DNA from: Trachythela sp. YZ-2020
Lineage: Eukaryota > Cnidaria > Anthozoa > Malacalcyonacea > Clavulariidae
Assembly (NCBI GenBank): GCA_016169945.1
Contig: JADLSH010000052.1
Location: 1,550,001-1,614,000, forward strand
Reading direction: 5' to 3'
DNA length: 64,000 nucleotides
Below the pieces are notes generated by a model that saw nothing but the letters and a program-made list of their open reading frames with translations, made no database searches and was not told the origin of the DNA. Made by a program: the position numbers and the translations under genes. Every line of letters begins with the position of its first letter. Within the stretch, counting starts at the first letter, position 1. Positions 12,219 to 24,330 of this stretch are shown here, piece after piece.

Positions 12219-14517
12219 GTGCAACACTTTTCCCTTAGCCGTTGATAAATAGTATTGTCTGCAAAATAGGGTGCATTGCCACTTGCCGAGTTAAAATATT
12301 ATGCACAATGGTATATTAAATCCTTGGTAAAATTAAACAAACAACCCTAAAGCTGCAAGGAAGTGCAATGTAAAGTAATATTTTAAATTTACATTTTCCT
12401 GAAAAGTACTCACTGGAACTTCTTGTTATAGAACTTAGTGGCTGTTTACAATATGCTTGCTTCAGTTACTCAAACCAGAGTAACCCACCCAGCTCTGCCA
12501 ATTTGTCATTTGCTGTGGTACAATAATTTGCTGGAAAATGAAAATTGGGATTACATACAATATAATGAATTATTTGTGTCAACAGCAACAACACATGAGC
12601 TTTAGTTCTGTTGAATTCCAGAGTTTCAATTTTAGGTTTTATAAAGCATGCCTTGCATCATAACAAGGTTAGGATAATAAAGTAAACAGGGCACATTGTA
12701 ATTAAAGGGTTAAAAGTTACTCAGAAAATTAAAATGTACTCTCTCTCAAGTGTACTTTTACCCTGTTAAAGGGAGATCAAGGGGAAAGTTGGCTTATTTT
12801 TTGCTTTTCAACTAGTGATTTTCAACTTTTGTCTATTTATTTGGTAACGAGGCTGACCAACCCATGGGACCTTGTTCGAAAGAGCCCCTGGGGGAAACCG
12901 AGCCAAAGTTTGACTTAAGGAGGACTTTACACCCAATGCACCTAGGGCCTGTTGGTTATTTTCAATAAAGGCCGGGCGCCCCACAAGCCAAAGTTAGATT
13001 GATCAGCATTTGGTATTATTTCCTAATAATTTTCATTTTTGTTTATTTGGGAACTAAGCTGCCCAGCCTATGGAATATTCCTGCCAAGATCTGGGCAGAG
13101 TATTAATGCTGTATTTAAATTAATATCAATCAGGGCTTCATCGAAAAACACCTTCGAGTGACATGAACCCCCTGTTAAAATATTATTATCATTCATTCAT
13201 CAAAATAGTTATTCAGGGCCCTTAAAATTAATAAATACATAATAGGCCCTTGCAGGAGGATAGCCTAAGCCCCTAGGGGTATTGATCCCCCCCAAAAAAT
13301 TAGTATGGATTAGTTAACAATACTGTAAGTGACTTATCATTTCTATGGGCTATAACTGTGAAATATTAATTGTCACTGCTAATGAAAATTGTATGTGATT
13401 TCAGGTTCACATCTTTATATGATAGAACGATGTTTAAAGAATCACCATAGCAATTTATAAGACTTCAATATCTAGCAAACTAATACCAACAAATTCCTAA
13501 TACCAACAAAAGCCATAACTAAAAGCAAGGCTTTCATAAAAAAAAACGAAAATCAGTGACATTGAAATTTGGGACACTTGTATAGAAAGGAAGGCTAATT
13601 TGCATCGACAGTCCAATAATTATGTCACTGATTGTAGATAGGGATGTCATTTTATCTGTGTGCAATTACCAAATATATTTCATCTGATATATTATATATT
13701 GTGCTAAAGACAGGTATTTGTGCTCCTGAAAGGCCTGAAAAGTGTTACGAATGAAATTTCTCTTGGGCAAGCGAGCTAGGCTAGCCCTGGTCCCCATGCT
13801 GGCTAGGTTCCATATAAATACTTCCCTACCCACCACAAACATAAACAGTCAGTAATGCCATATCAGGTTCTGAATAGAATGATTATTGTTATAGCACAAT
13901 ATACTGTAAGGATTGTTCCCCTCTCATAGAAAGCTAAATATTTTGCTTTGGTGTTTGTATTAACATCAAAGCTAAATGAGTCATTATTTCATATACTATT
14001 AAAAGTATCAATTCATGAATCATCAACAATATATTCCCATACCTTGCGGCAGACAAGTGTAGTTTGTAGTCGGTTGTATTGTTTTAGACAGTTCGACTCG
14101 CTTCGACCACATATTATTTCAGTATTTATTGCTTGAAATGATAATCTGTAAATACAAAAGCATATAAAGTTTTTAATCTCTATTAATATATTCTTGAAGC
14201 CAAAGGGACAACGATCGACTGACTAAAATTATACGTGAAAACAATCAATTATATACTCTACATTTACACGCAAAATCTAAAAATATTTACATAGTTTAAC
14301 ACTTACTTTCCAAATTATTGTTTGAATCTTCAAATGTTGGAATATTTCTTCGTATTTCGTTTAAAATTTGTAGAATATTTGGATATATAAAGCTTTAATG
14401 GACAAATCGCATTATCCCCGAGGGTACTAATTCCGCGCGGATATTTACACCCGGAAAAAAGGAAAGCAATGGGAAATCCAAAGTTCATCAAGTTTTGCGG
14501 GCGCATGGGTGTGATGG
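12219..14517. other. Non-coding stretch with old repeat fragments
   Basis: No gene recognised. Two related segments near 12,830-12,900 and 13,030-13,095 share a TTTATTTGG... core and look like an old imperfect direct repeat. A segment near 14,412-14,460 resembles, in inverse orientation, one at 23,222-23,290 (both contain GAGGGTACTAATTCCGC or its complement), indicating a small dispersed repeat. Confidence 0.4.
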
Positions 14518-14524
14518 GTGTGAT

Positions 14525-16117
14525 CATAGACTATCCAGAAGACAGGGACTGGAAACGCCATTGTCTTGCGCGTGCTGTCCGTGATACGGCATGTAGAACA
14601 ACAGTGTCAAATGCGAGTGTTTTTGTAATTCGAAATAATACGCATGTATTCAAAGGTGATCTTTGGCTTTGGTAATCCCAATAGAACTTTGAAAAGGCGA
14701 TAGCTGCATTGACATTTATATTTTTGTCAATATATATAAATTGAAAACCCTGAAATATATTCAAAGTAAAGTTACAGGGTTTGAAGTAGGTGTGTACAGC
14801 GACAACAACAATGGCTAGTTTTTGTAGTTCAAAATAATACGCATGCACTCAAAGGTAATTTTTTGCTTTGTTAAAGCCAATAGAAGTTTAAAAAAGCGAT
14901 AGCTGCATTGACATTTATATTTTTGTTCATTATATATAGATAAGAAACCCTGAAATATACTTAAAGTGAAGTTACAGGGTTTGAAGTAGGTGTGTACAGA
15001 AACAACAACAATGGCGAGGTGTTTGTATTTCAAAATAATACGCATGCACTCGAAAGTGATTTTTTGTTTTGTTAGACCTAGGAGAAGTTTGAAATAGCGA
15101 TAGCTGCATTCACATTTCTATTTTTGTTCAATATATATAGATAAGAAACCCTGAAATATATTTAAAATTAAGTTACATGGTTTGAAGTAAGTGTGTACAG
15201 AAACAACAACGAAGGCGGTTCAAAATAATACGCATGCATTCAAAGGTGATTTTTTGCTTTATTAAATCCAAGAGAACTTTGAAAAAGCGATAGTTGCATC
15301 GTCATTTCTATTCTTGTTTAAAATATGTAAATGAGAAGTCTTGAAATTTATTTGAAGTGAAGTTACAGGGTTTGAAGTAGGTGCATACACTAACAACAAC
15401 AATGGCGACATTTTTGTAGTCAAAAAGGGAACGCACGCATTCAATGGTGTTTTTTAGCTTTGTTAAACGATCAAAAAGTTTGAAAAGTCGATAGTTGCAT
15501 CGATATTTTTATTCTTGTTTAAAATATGTAAATGCGAAGTCCTGAAATATATATAAAGTGAAGTTACAGGGTTTGAAGTGAGGACAACATAAATTGCGAT
15601 CCTCTCGTAGTCGTGCAAACAGAAGAGTCAAAAAACCTCGTTTGTACAAGATTGGCATATCGCACAAAGTTGTAACTACCCTATTTGCATTGACATTACA
15701 TATGAGATGATAAATATATGTTGTAAAAGACAAGTGATAGCCTTCTCGTCAAGTTCCAGGGTTTGAAAGGAAACTACTTATGTACGGATGCTTTTTACGT
15801 GCGCCATTTTGATGTACATGCTACGACAAAACTGGAATTATGATTAATATTTATAGTCAAAATGGAAAAATAAAAACGCACTTACCTTGGCAATAACTCT
15901 GTGCTTAAGGGCCCATAAAGAAAATCAATATTAATGAGATGTACTTGGATTTAAATAAGCCAAATTACCAAAGGTTCACTTTTTTTTTGTTCTGATTAAG
16001 GCTGGTTGCCGTGGCAACTGATAACTGCTACGTGATAAAAGCGCATCACGGATGTCGCGTCAGCAACATTAGCGCTTTGCCCAGCGTTTCCAGTCCCTGT
16101 CTTCTGGATAGTCTATG
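14525..16117. mobile_element. CATAG-ended TIR element, hAT-like, 1,593 bp, non-autonomous
   Basis: Perfect 34-bp terminal inverted repeats start CATAGACTATCCAGAAGACA. GTGTGAT directly flanks both ends (14518-14524 and 16118-16124), a 7-bp duplication that could be an 8-bp one with a changed base. The end sequence and duplication length fit hAT elements best; P-type elements are an alternative. There is no transposase frame. The interior is mostly the ~199-bp array listed separately. Confidence 0.75.
14610..15780. repeat. ~199-bp tandem array inside the CATAG element
   Basis: Five to six degenerate units. Each has the order AAAATAATACGCATGCA, GCGATAGCTGCATTGACATT, TACAGGGTTTGAAGTAGGTG and a short CAACAACAA tract. 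Unit anchors at about 14,617, 14,814, 15,016, 15,214 and 15,408 give spacings of 194-202 bp. Minus-strand frames through the array are by-products of the repeat. Confidence 0.8.
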
Positions 16118-16124
16118 GTGTGAT

Positions 16125-17680
16125 GGGTGGTCATGTCATCTCACTAATCTTTGTTAGGAGTGGAATGAGCGAATTATAAAAAAACATGAGTAAGTCATAT
16201 CAGTAAGTCTTTTTGGGACTTCAGGAAAAGCTGCGGAACAAATTTATCGTTTATACTTTATAAAAAAGGATAAATAGAGATAGATGGTCGAAAAAATATG
16301 GCAAGTTTCTTATATTAAATTGTTGATATAGCCGTAAGAATGTTGTTTTATTTACATAGATTTTCATTTTTTTATAATTAAAATATGCTATATTTTATTC
16401 TATCAAAAAGTTCCAACTTAAAAGGAGAGCGAAATCGTTTCACACGAGAGAATTTGTATATTTTCAACTGATTTCATTTCAAAAACTAATTTATAAGTAA
16501 AAGGCAGTTTAGTTTTATAAACTTTTGGCAACGTTTTAATAAACGGAAGGTTGCATTTAAACATTAATTTGAAGCTTATAGAATGCACAAGAACATACCT
16601 ACACCATATATCTCAGATTTGTATGGCTAAAACAACTAATATTTTAATTATTTTTGTAGTTTTTGTAACCTGTTGTTTTGTACTCCAGAAAAGAAGTTTA
16701 TTTTATCGTGTTGCCATGGCTACTGTGCTTCCTCTTCTTGAAACAAAATTTCCATTTTTTATTCTTTCAAAATAAATTTCCCAAAATAATATTGTTTCCT
16801 TCCACTCTTCTTTCCAAACTATTAGAGTAATAATCAAAATTTTAATGGCAAATTTAAAATGAAGGAAGCCACAGTGATTACGTCAGGTAAAACATTTCAT
16901 TTGGCGATAGCCTTTGATTGCGTCGTGAAGAGGGGTGTGAGCCAAGGATCCAATTCTGTTTTCTATGCCAAAAATTTGTTTTGAACGCAGATATCTGACT
17001 CGCCTACAACCTTTGCATGGCAGATTTTTTGATAAAAAAGATTAGCAATATTAATGTTTTGGAATGTAATGTCTGGCAATGTTCAGCTGGGGCGAGGGGT
17101 TACTGCAAGCATGTATTTCTAGTTTCAAAATAAGATGCTCTGATAGTTGTTTGTATTCGATCTCATAGTTGTTTTACATGTTCGCATGTCGAAATGGTAT
17201 TTTAAGCTTCGTGAAATTTACAACTTTTGTCACGATTGTGTTCGAATTTGCCATTGAACGTGCCCTCACTTCAGCTAATGTTTTATCTTTGTTTTGGCGC
17301 GAAAATACCCTGATTTTAAATAAGCAGCTTTCAATTGTAGCAAGAAAATTTAAAAATAAAAGATTTTCCTGGTTTTACTGCTGTTGTTTGTCCTCTAGCT
17401 GAAGTGCAATTTGGTTCGTGTCCTCCATTGTTAAATTTTTTATATTACTCGTGAGTTCTAGAATAATTTTAGGCAAATAAATTTAGGTATATTCAAATAT
17501 TAAACTTTTTAGGCCTTCTTAAAAAGTCGTTTCAGATTTTGTATAAATTTTTGTATAGGATATAAAAATATTTAGCTAAATTATAATAGTATTAAATTAA
17601 ATTTAGGTAAATACATGTAATATATTTTAAAATTGTACAGTTTATGTTAGTTTTTAAACGAGTATTTAAATTTATTATAT
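16125..17680. other. AT-rich non-coding stretch
   Basis: Only short frames rich in Phe, Ile and Lys, typical of AT-rich non-coding DNA. No element ends or gene signatures were recognised. Confidence 0.4.
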
Positions 17681-18480
17681 ATGGAGGTTGAACCTAGCAC
17701 TTCACTTGAGGTGAACAACACTGAAATACCAACATTAAAAACGTGGACAAGGGATTTAAATGGCCTCCCGGCATTTAGTTATGAGTTATTATGCAAGCAT
17801 TTGGGAACTGAACAATCTGGCGGTGCTCACAAACACAAAAAGTTAGGATATCAAATATTCAAGGATAAATATGTGGTCAAGTTGAAGTTAAAGCAAATGT
17901 CGTCAAAGATACTATCTCGTGTTTCTTGATTAAAGCTGGTGTAAATGCTGCCATGAAAAACCAAACGTATACAGTATATGTTCATTTAAATGAAGCTAAT
18001 GGGGAGGTTGTATATAGCAACTGCACATGTAAAGCTGGCAAAGGTGGACAATGTAAACATATTGTTGCATTGCTGTTTCAAGTAATCGAATATAAACAAT
18101 TAGACATGACTGAAATCCCTGATCACCTTACTTGCACACAGTTATTACAGCAATGGCACGTACCAAGAAAGAATGAGTCTGATGAGGCAGTTCTGTATGA
18201 AAGCATTGTTTTTAAAAAGGCTGTTTATGAAAAAGATATTAAAAACAGTAATAAGCGTAAAATATCACAACCACCCAATGAGGAAGTGTATAATCCCACT
18301 CCAGATTTTGCTAAAGTTATTCAACAGACTGAAATAGAGAAATTGGCAAGCACATTGAATGCACTAGAAGAGAAAAGCTATTTAGGCAACTTATTAGAGT
18401 CGAATGATTACAAGCCATATACATTTGAGGCTATCCATGAGGAACTTCCATCAAAAAAGAGACACACTGATCACAAATAT
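17681..18480 (+). pseudogene. SWIM zinc-finger protein, frameshifted and truncated
   Basis: The first frame (from ATG 17681) reads TLKTWTRDLNGLPAFSYELL and KHLGTEQ...HKHKKLGYQIFKD. Near 17,876-17,880 the conserved sequence moves to another frame (QVEVKANVVKDT, then KAGVNAAMKNQTYTVYVHL). The SWIM motif CTCKAGKGGQCKH (about 18,020-18,060) has the CxC...CxH pattern. Homologous cnidarian proteins usually continue into a YqaJ-type recombinase/exonuclease domain; here the similarity fades at about 18,470, so the catalytic part is missing. No intron explains the frame change. Probably a decayed copy of a dispersed family. Confidence 0.7.
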
Positions 18481-18987
18481 ATAGCAACGATAATCTCTGT
18501 CTTTCTGACGAACCTCGTCATTATATGCCCCCAAAAATTCATTAATCTTTATTTGTATGGCAGTACAGAGTTCCATGTGTTTTTCACCATTGTATTTGCA
18601 TCTTTCGCGCGCATGAGGCCACAACTCAACTGAAACAAAGTTATTTCAACTCGATCATACTTATGTCGAAAGCCGGATAGATTTTTACTTTTAATTTGTT
18701 TAATATTGCTACGGGTGAAAAGGCTCTCTTGGCAATTGAAAGTATACAGGAAAATCTTAAAAATGCATGTTCTTTGATACGACGCAAAGCATAATTAAAA
18801 ATGCAACGTTTGCGATCGATCGAATTAATTGACGAGGGTCAATAACGTTACAACTATTCTTGAAACTAAGAAAAAGCAACAAGAAAATATCATTGTCTAC
18901 CGAATTTATAGATTTTTAGTTCACTTCTCAACAAAAATAATTTTGTTGTTTCAAGAAGAGTCAGAATATTATTCTATGACGCAATAA

Positions 18988-19075
18988 TATCATTTAATGA
19001 TATTTAATGGTATTTAATGATATTTAATGATATTTAATGATATTTAATGATATTTAATGATATTTAATGACATTT
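18988..19075. repeat. 10-bp microsatellite (ATTTAATGAT)n
   Basis: Eight or more near-perfect copies of ATTTAATGAT in tandem, ending where the LINE tail relic begins. Confidence 0.9.
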
Positions 19076-19434
19076 AAATCCTACTTTGATCACGCTGAAG
19101 AAATATTTGAAAAACTACAAATATTAAATTTAAGTAAACTTAATGATTATCTAACAAGTTTATTCATGTTTCGATAAAAACATGAAGTATTTTCCAACTA
19201 TTTTGTTACAAATAATCAAATTCATAATCACAACACAAGAAATGCATCCAAACTTCACAAGTCTTATAAAAGAACAAACTATGTAAAACACTCTCTTTCC
19301 AACAAAATAATTGACATTTGGAATGATCTTGATACAAAATTAAGAGACATAAAAAAAATAGCCTCTTTAAAAAAAATCAAAACAATACTTCTCGCAAATT
19401 CATGTACAACCAATCAATTAAAAGTAATATATTA
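19076..19434 (+). pseudogene. LINE reverse transcriptase C-terminal relic
   Basis: The plus strand reads an RT tail. It has HAEEIFEKLQILNLSKLNDY, a stop at about 19,178, then HNHNTRNASKLHKS and IIDIWNDLD followed by a Lys-rich end with a TAA at about 19,433. The HNxNTR...IWNxL pattern is the usual end of CR1/jockey-type ORF2 proteins. The catalytic domain is absent, so this is a 5'-truncated, mutated copy. Confidence 0.65.
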
Positions 19435-19983
19435 AAATCTATTAGTATTATTATATACTTTACAGCTACTGTACTCTATCTCTTTGTAAATAGTTTAATG
19501 CTGTACATTGCTATAAAATGTATATCTATTCACCGGGCGTATAATCTGTTTATCTATCAAGAGGAATGAGATTTCGTAAATGAGTGAGGATTCCCTATAA
19601 AATATATAGCCTACGTTGGACGAGTTTTCTTTAAATTTTCGCTCTGGTGCACGTCGGTACTATGAAGTCACTTCACCAACATTATAAACTATTTAAATGA
19701 GGGACGATATTTCGTCATTGATGTGTATGTTGTATCATATATTGATTATATAATGTATGGCGGATCTTAATTTAAACGAGTGTACTGTTATTAGTACGAT
19801 GGTATTCTGCCTTTCGAGAGACTTCATTTGATTCGTTTAGACGTCGGAGTATATTTTGTTTGAAGTGTGTTTGGAATATGTATGTGATGAGATTTATTGA
19901 GTGTTAATATGTAAATTTGTAAAACTTTGGTGAGTTAGTCAAATATAATTTATTTTGACTGACGTCTGAATTTGGGATGGTCA
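19435..19983. other. Non-coding, scattered minisatellite-like units
   Basis: Contains degenerate singles of the 9.5-10.2 kb minisatellite (GAGATTTCGTAAATGAGTGA near 19,567 and GGGACGATATTTCGTCATTG near 19,700). No gene seen. Confidence 0.5.
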
Positions 19984-20278
19984 TACAGTACTGCCTAGAA
20001 GTAACTTAACACAAATACGCGGTTAACCGCGGGCCACACGCGGTTTGACCGCAGGCGGTCTGCCTGGAGGTTGCCCGCGGGTTCCCCGGGGGCTGCACGC
20101 GGGTCGCCCGCGGTTATGTGGGCGTATTGAGGTTTGACCGTAACTCACGGCGGAACACGAAAAGAGTACGACTTGCGAACTCGGAATTTTACGTGGGCAA
20201 ATTGGTATTTAGAAATCAGAATATCACACGATATAATTTGGCAGTTTAATTTCCAAGTTTGTCATTGGCATTACAATT

Positions 20279-20625
20279 TCATGTATATTGCAACCAGCCT
20301 AAAAATTTAGTAAATGGTCGTATTTGTTTATAAAGCTTAATAGTGTGTTTTGACGAAGCAAGTCTTTTAACGTAGCTAACGTGTTGCACAATTTTACCAC
20401 ACAAATCGCTTATTGAACGCAAACACAAAAATTCAAAGCAAATCTCCCAATAACTAGTCTGTAAATTTGGTAAAAAAAATTCTGGAATGCTGTCTGGGTC
20501 AATGGAATACTGTTCGGCAAAGTTCTGATATGGATGGACATGCAAAAGTAATGCAGCTTCTTTCACAATGCAATGTGAGCTGTCTCTTGAAGAAATAATT
20601 CTTACAATATTGACATATACCTGTT
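20279..20625 (-). CDS. Possible coding exon of unknown gene
   Basis: An open minus-strand stretch of about 115 codons. A candidate acceptor (ACAG, about 20,623-20,626) precedes VYVNIVRII. The product has a mixed, protein-like composition (EAALLLHVHPYQNFAEQYS, then YWEICFEFLCLRSISDL) and ends GWLQYT-stop. No family was recognised. It may be the last exon of a host or transposon gene. Confidence 0.3.
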
Positions 20626-20629
20626 ATGT

Positions 20630-21620
20630 AGACAGTCAATTAAAATATTTGTAAATAGACTGATTATGTTTGTTTGAGTGAGCAAGCGTAGTAGCGGCGT
20701 ATATCTATATGATTGAGTACGTATCTCCGCCGTTTACTGTAATTTTTATAGCTTGAAAATGCGAGGTAGATACTGTATATAGTATTGCAGACGATGACAT
20801 ATGGTAGTTCAATAAACACTGCTAAGAATGTCTGCCGCACGTAATACAAATACGGAAGTTGTTATTCGGGTTAGCGTATACGTAGCGTAAGGATATATAA
20901 TTGTGAATATTGTCTATCTCCATATGATATGTTCTATATATCACTGCGAGTTACAATTCACAGTAAACAACGATAATATATATGGCAAATATTCATTCCT
21001 CTAGACTTGCTTTTAACTATTGAAGCGACGATGTCATATATAATAACACATATCTTTTCCGGAGGCTAGTCCCCAATGGGAAAAACTCGTTGAAGAAATT
21101 CTAGTCCCCAATGCAGATATATTCGATTCATAAATCTCTCAGTGATATACTGATGCGTTCAGAATAAATACAAACTTAAAGCTATCTATTCACCGACGTT
21201 GCCCGGCGCGCTAATGAGTATTTTGGATTTTTCCGGGACGTGGGATGAGAACTTGTAAACAGTGTGCAGATTACAAAACGAAAATTTGTCAGTATAATTG
21301 AAAGAAGATGCACGGTGTATTTTTCAACGGGATTTGCTAGCAAAATCAAAGCAAACATTGTGCGGGAAAGCTTTATTTTTTGCGAAGTGAGAGATCTGAG
21401 ATTGAGACCCGAGTTTGATACATGCTTTTCTTAATACAAGAAAGATTATTGATGGATTTGATACACATTGGACACACTAGAGTAAGTAAATAGAAATATT
21501 TATATATTTGACTACCATAACAAATGTGTGAGGTCAAATAATCTTAGCTAAATCCATTATGTATAACTATTAAAGGCTTAACTTGACTTAAATTATCAAA
21601 AGCTTAATTGCTTTTTTACA
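20630..21620. other. Non-coding stretch
   Basis: AT-rich, no convincing frame, no element ends recognised. Confidence 0.4.
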
Positions 21621-21621
21621 A

Positions 21622-22372
21622 CTAGTCTAGGCCTGTATATGAGTTTGTATGCATTTCTTTTAGGACAGATAATCTCAACTGTTTTAGGGCAAGTTGACCA
21701 TGACGGTCAACATGGTGACGCTGCCCGAACCCCAATCCGGGACGAAACGTCCGAAACGGACCACACCCAAAAACGACGCTTTCGCCATGGTGCTATCTGC
21801 CAAACCATAAAAGCTTTGGCTATTCTGAGGTGCTTATATGGTTCAGAGATAGTGCTTTTAGGGGGGTCATTGGTAAGTGTGAAATGCCTAGCACTGATAT
21901 TTCACAAGAAAATGACTATACAATACTCATGGTCAAACGTCAATTTGTGGCTTACAACTTCAGGTAAACAGCAGTGGACCTACATTACCTTTTTTCCTAA
22001 ATCTTTTTAATAGAAACATAATTGGTACTTATTTAAGTATATTACCACTGTTTTGGTGTAAAATAGTAAATATTTTGTGACCGAAATAATAATTTGAAAT
22101 GTACCTACCTCCTGCAAATGGACGTATTTGTCCAAATTCGCCACTTTACTCCGCTGTTTATCACCGATACTCGTTGAAATCCTTCCAAATATGTAAGTCA
22201 GTTCAGACATAATGGTATCAAGCACATTTTAAACTAGTTTTAACTAGGTTTCAAGTAGATCCTAGCTGTTTAACCATCGACAAGGTAAAACCTCAACTTT
22301 GTCCAAATTCGGCGCCATTGTGTCATCCCGTGTCGGTTGTCAACAATTCGGCCTCGTTATTCTTCCATCCAA
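21622..22372. repeat. Left inverted arm of the Mutator-like element
   Basis: Inverted copy of 26,982-27,716. On the minus strand it carries an ATG frame MSELTYIFGRISTSIGDKQR (start at about 22,210) ending at a GTAGGT donor-like site, pointing outwards. On the plus strand lies a frame corresponding to 27,387-27,647, interrupted in this copy. Confidence 0.75.
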
Positions 22373-22379
22373 GCCATTT

Positions 22380-24330
22380 CGATTACACTAGTAACAAATT
22401 TAACCCTTTACTAGAAATACATGCATGCAGAACCCCTCGCCCATTTGAACCAAACAATTTACTCCCCAAAAGTTATTGTAACATGAAGTACTGAGTCGAC
22501 GAATGTAACCATGGTAACACGCATCATTGTATATTTTTTATATATTTTAATTTGTACAAAATATTATTGTTTTTAACTATAAAATTATCAATTGCCAACT
22601 ATATAAAGTGGGTATATGCTATTATGTACTCTTTTAGCTTTGATTTACTGTAACATTCAACCTTAGACGTTCACAAAACGTTTCGAAATTTTCAAAAAAC
22701 TTCAACTGCTTTTCGAGGAGTATTTTTATACTTCGCACTTGCTTTTGCAATGGAGTTTTTGAGATTTAATGTTTTTTATTTTTCTATAACATATTTGAAT
22801 CGATACTAAAATGCTCTTAAAGATCAATCAATGTTGTATTGACCACACAGAATGATCTACACATTTTCAAATTCACAAACTATACTGCATGCTATGTTAA
22901 AAAATCGGCAAAGCAAACATGCAAAATAGACACTTGCCTGTTTAAAACGCTCCTTTTTCGGTCTTTCGACTGTTTTTCCTCTTGTTAATTTGTCCTCTAA
23001 GTAATTTTCATTTATCTTGTTTTGGAGACTTAACAAATAAACCTACTTACATAGAGACTTACTTATAAAATGAGTGCAAAACTATTTTTGAAAAAAGTTT
23101 GCAAAATGGAAGTCTTCTCTCGGCTTGAATTTGCGCATGCGCATAACTTACAAAACCGTCCCGTCCATGACAAGAAAAAATGGCGGACGACTTTGCATTC
23201 CACAATGTTTTCACATACCCAGGTGTAAATCTCCGAGCGGAATTAGTACCCTCGCACGGCGCTTCGCGCCGGCTCGGGGATTATGGGTATGAAGATAAAA
23301 ATATGAATAAAAGATACGAAATGCAGCATTTTACCTCCCTGTAAAATGTTGCTTACGAGTCTTTCAAAACATTCCGTACAAATCTCACGTGGCAAAGTGA
23401 CAGGACGTGACAGGGGGGGTGATGTTTTTCACGAAGATAGAAGAAGGCTGCGAGTGACAACAGGGAACCCAAGCTGACTTAATTAACTTTAGTTGAATAT
23501 AGACTAAAAACTGAACTATTAGTGAAAGCTAACTCTAAAATACCCTAAACTATACTGTTATTTACTGAATACTACTTTTTTAAACTAATAAAATATTTTT
23601 TTCTACATTTCTCTCCTCAGTTTTGTAAAAGTATAAACAGGAAAAAGTTCAACACTACTAACCAATAATATAAATGTTTGATAATATATACCTGTAGTTA
23701 TTTTCATTAATATAATATTATTCTAAAAATAACAAGTCAGAGTTGCAGTTTATACTTGACGTTAAATATGAACTTTATATAATATATTTGGACAAAAAAT
23801 GTAGAAAAAATATGTTATTTGTATATATCAGCAATATGAATGCGTTGCCTATGGCAACCTGAGCAGTTAAAGTGGCCACATGCTGTTTTTCCAGCATACT
23901 GTATTTGAGAAAAGATATCTTGCTACTGACATAGCCATATTAACCCATTTTTTAGTCAGTGATACTATACTAAGTAATTATGGGGATGAGTTGAGGATTT
24001 TTGAATAACTTCTAAATTTTCAGAATAACGCACCGTTGAAATTAGTCGATAAATATCTCTGGAATTTTTATGCAATAGATCTTCTTCAAAATTGAATATA
24101 AAAAAATCCTCAACTCATCCCAAAGAACATAGAGAAATGCATAAATACTGAAAATTTCAGATCAATTGAACAAATAGTTCAAGAGATATCATTTCTCAAC
24201 CTTCGAAATAGGCTCAAATAGCCAGTTTTGAGAAAACGTTTGGGCTAATTGTCAAGTTTGGGCTAATTGTCAAGTCTATTTATTAATGTCTAATTTGCTC
24301 AAATTCATGATTTTTAGTTTTGCCATGTTC
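22380..24330. other. Non-coding interior of the Mutator-like element
   Basis: AT-rich. A short GC-rich dyad (GGCGCTTCGCGCC) lies near 23,259 inside a segment related to 14,412-14,460. No gene recognised. Confidence 0.4.

Noticed and set aside
14531..15733. Minus-strand frames with VVVSVHTYFKPCNFTL-like repeats
   Set aside because: By-product of the ~199-bp tandem array; frames are interrupted differently in each unit.
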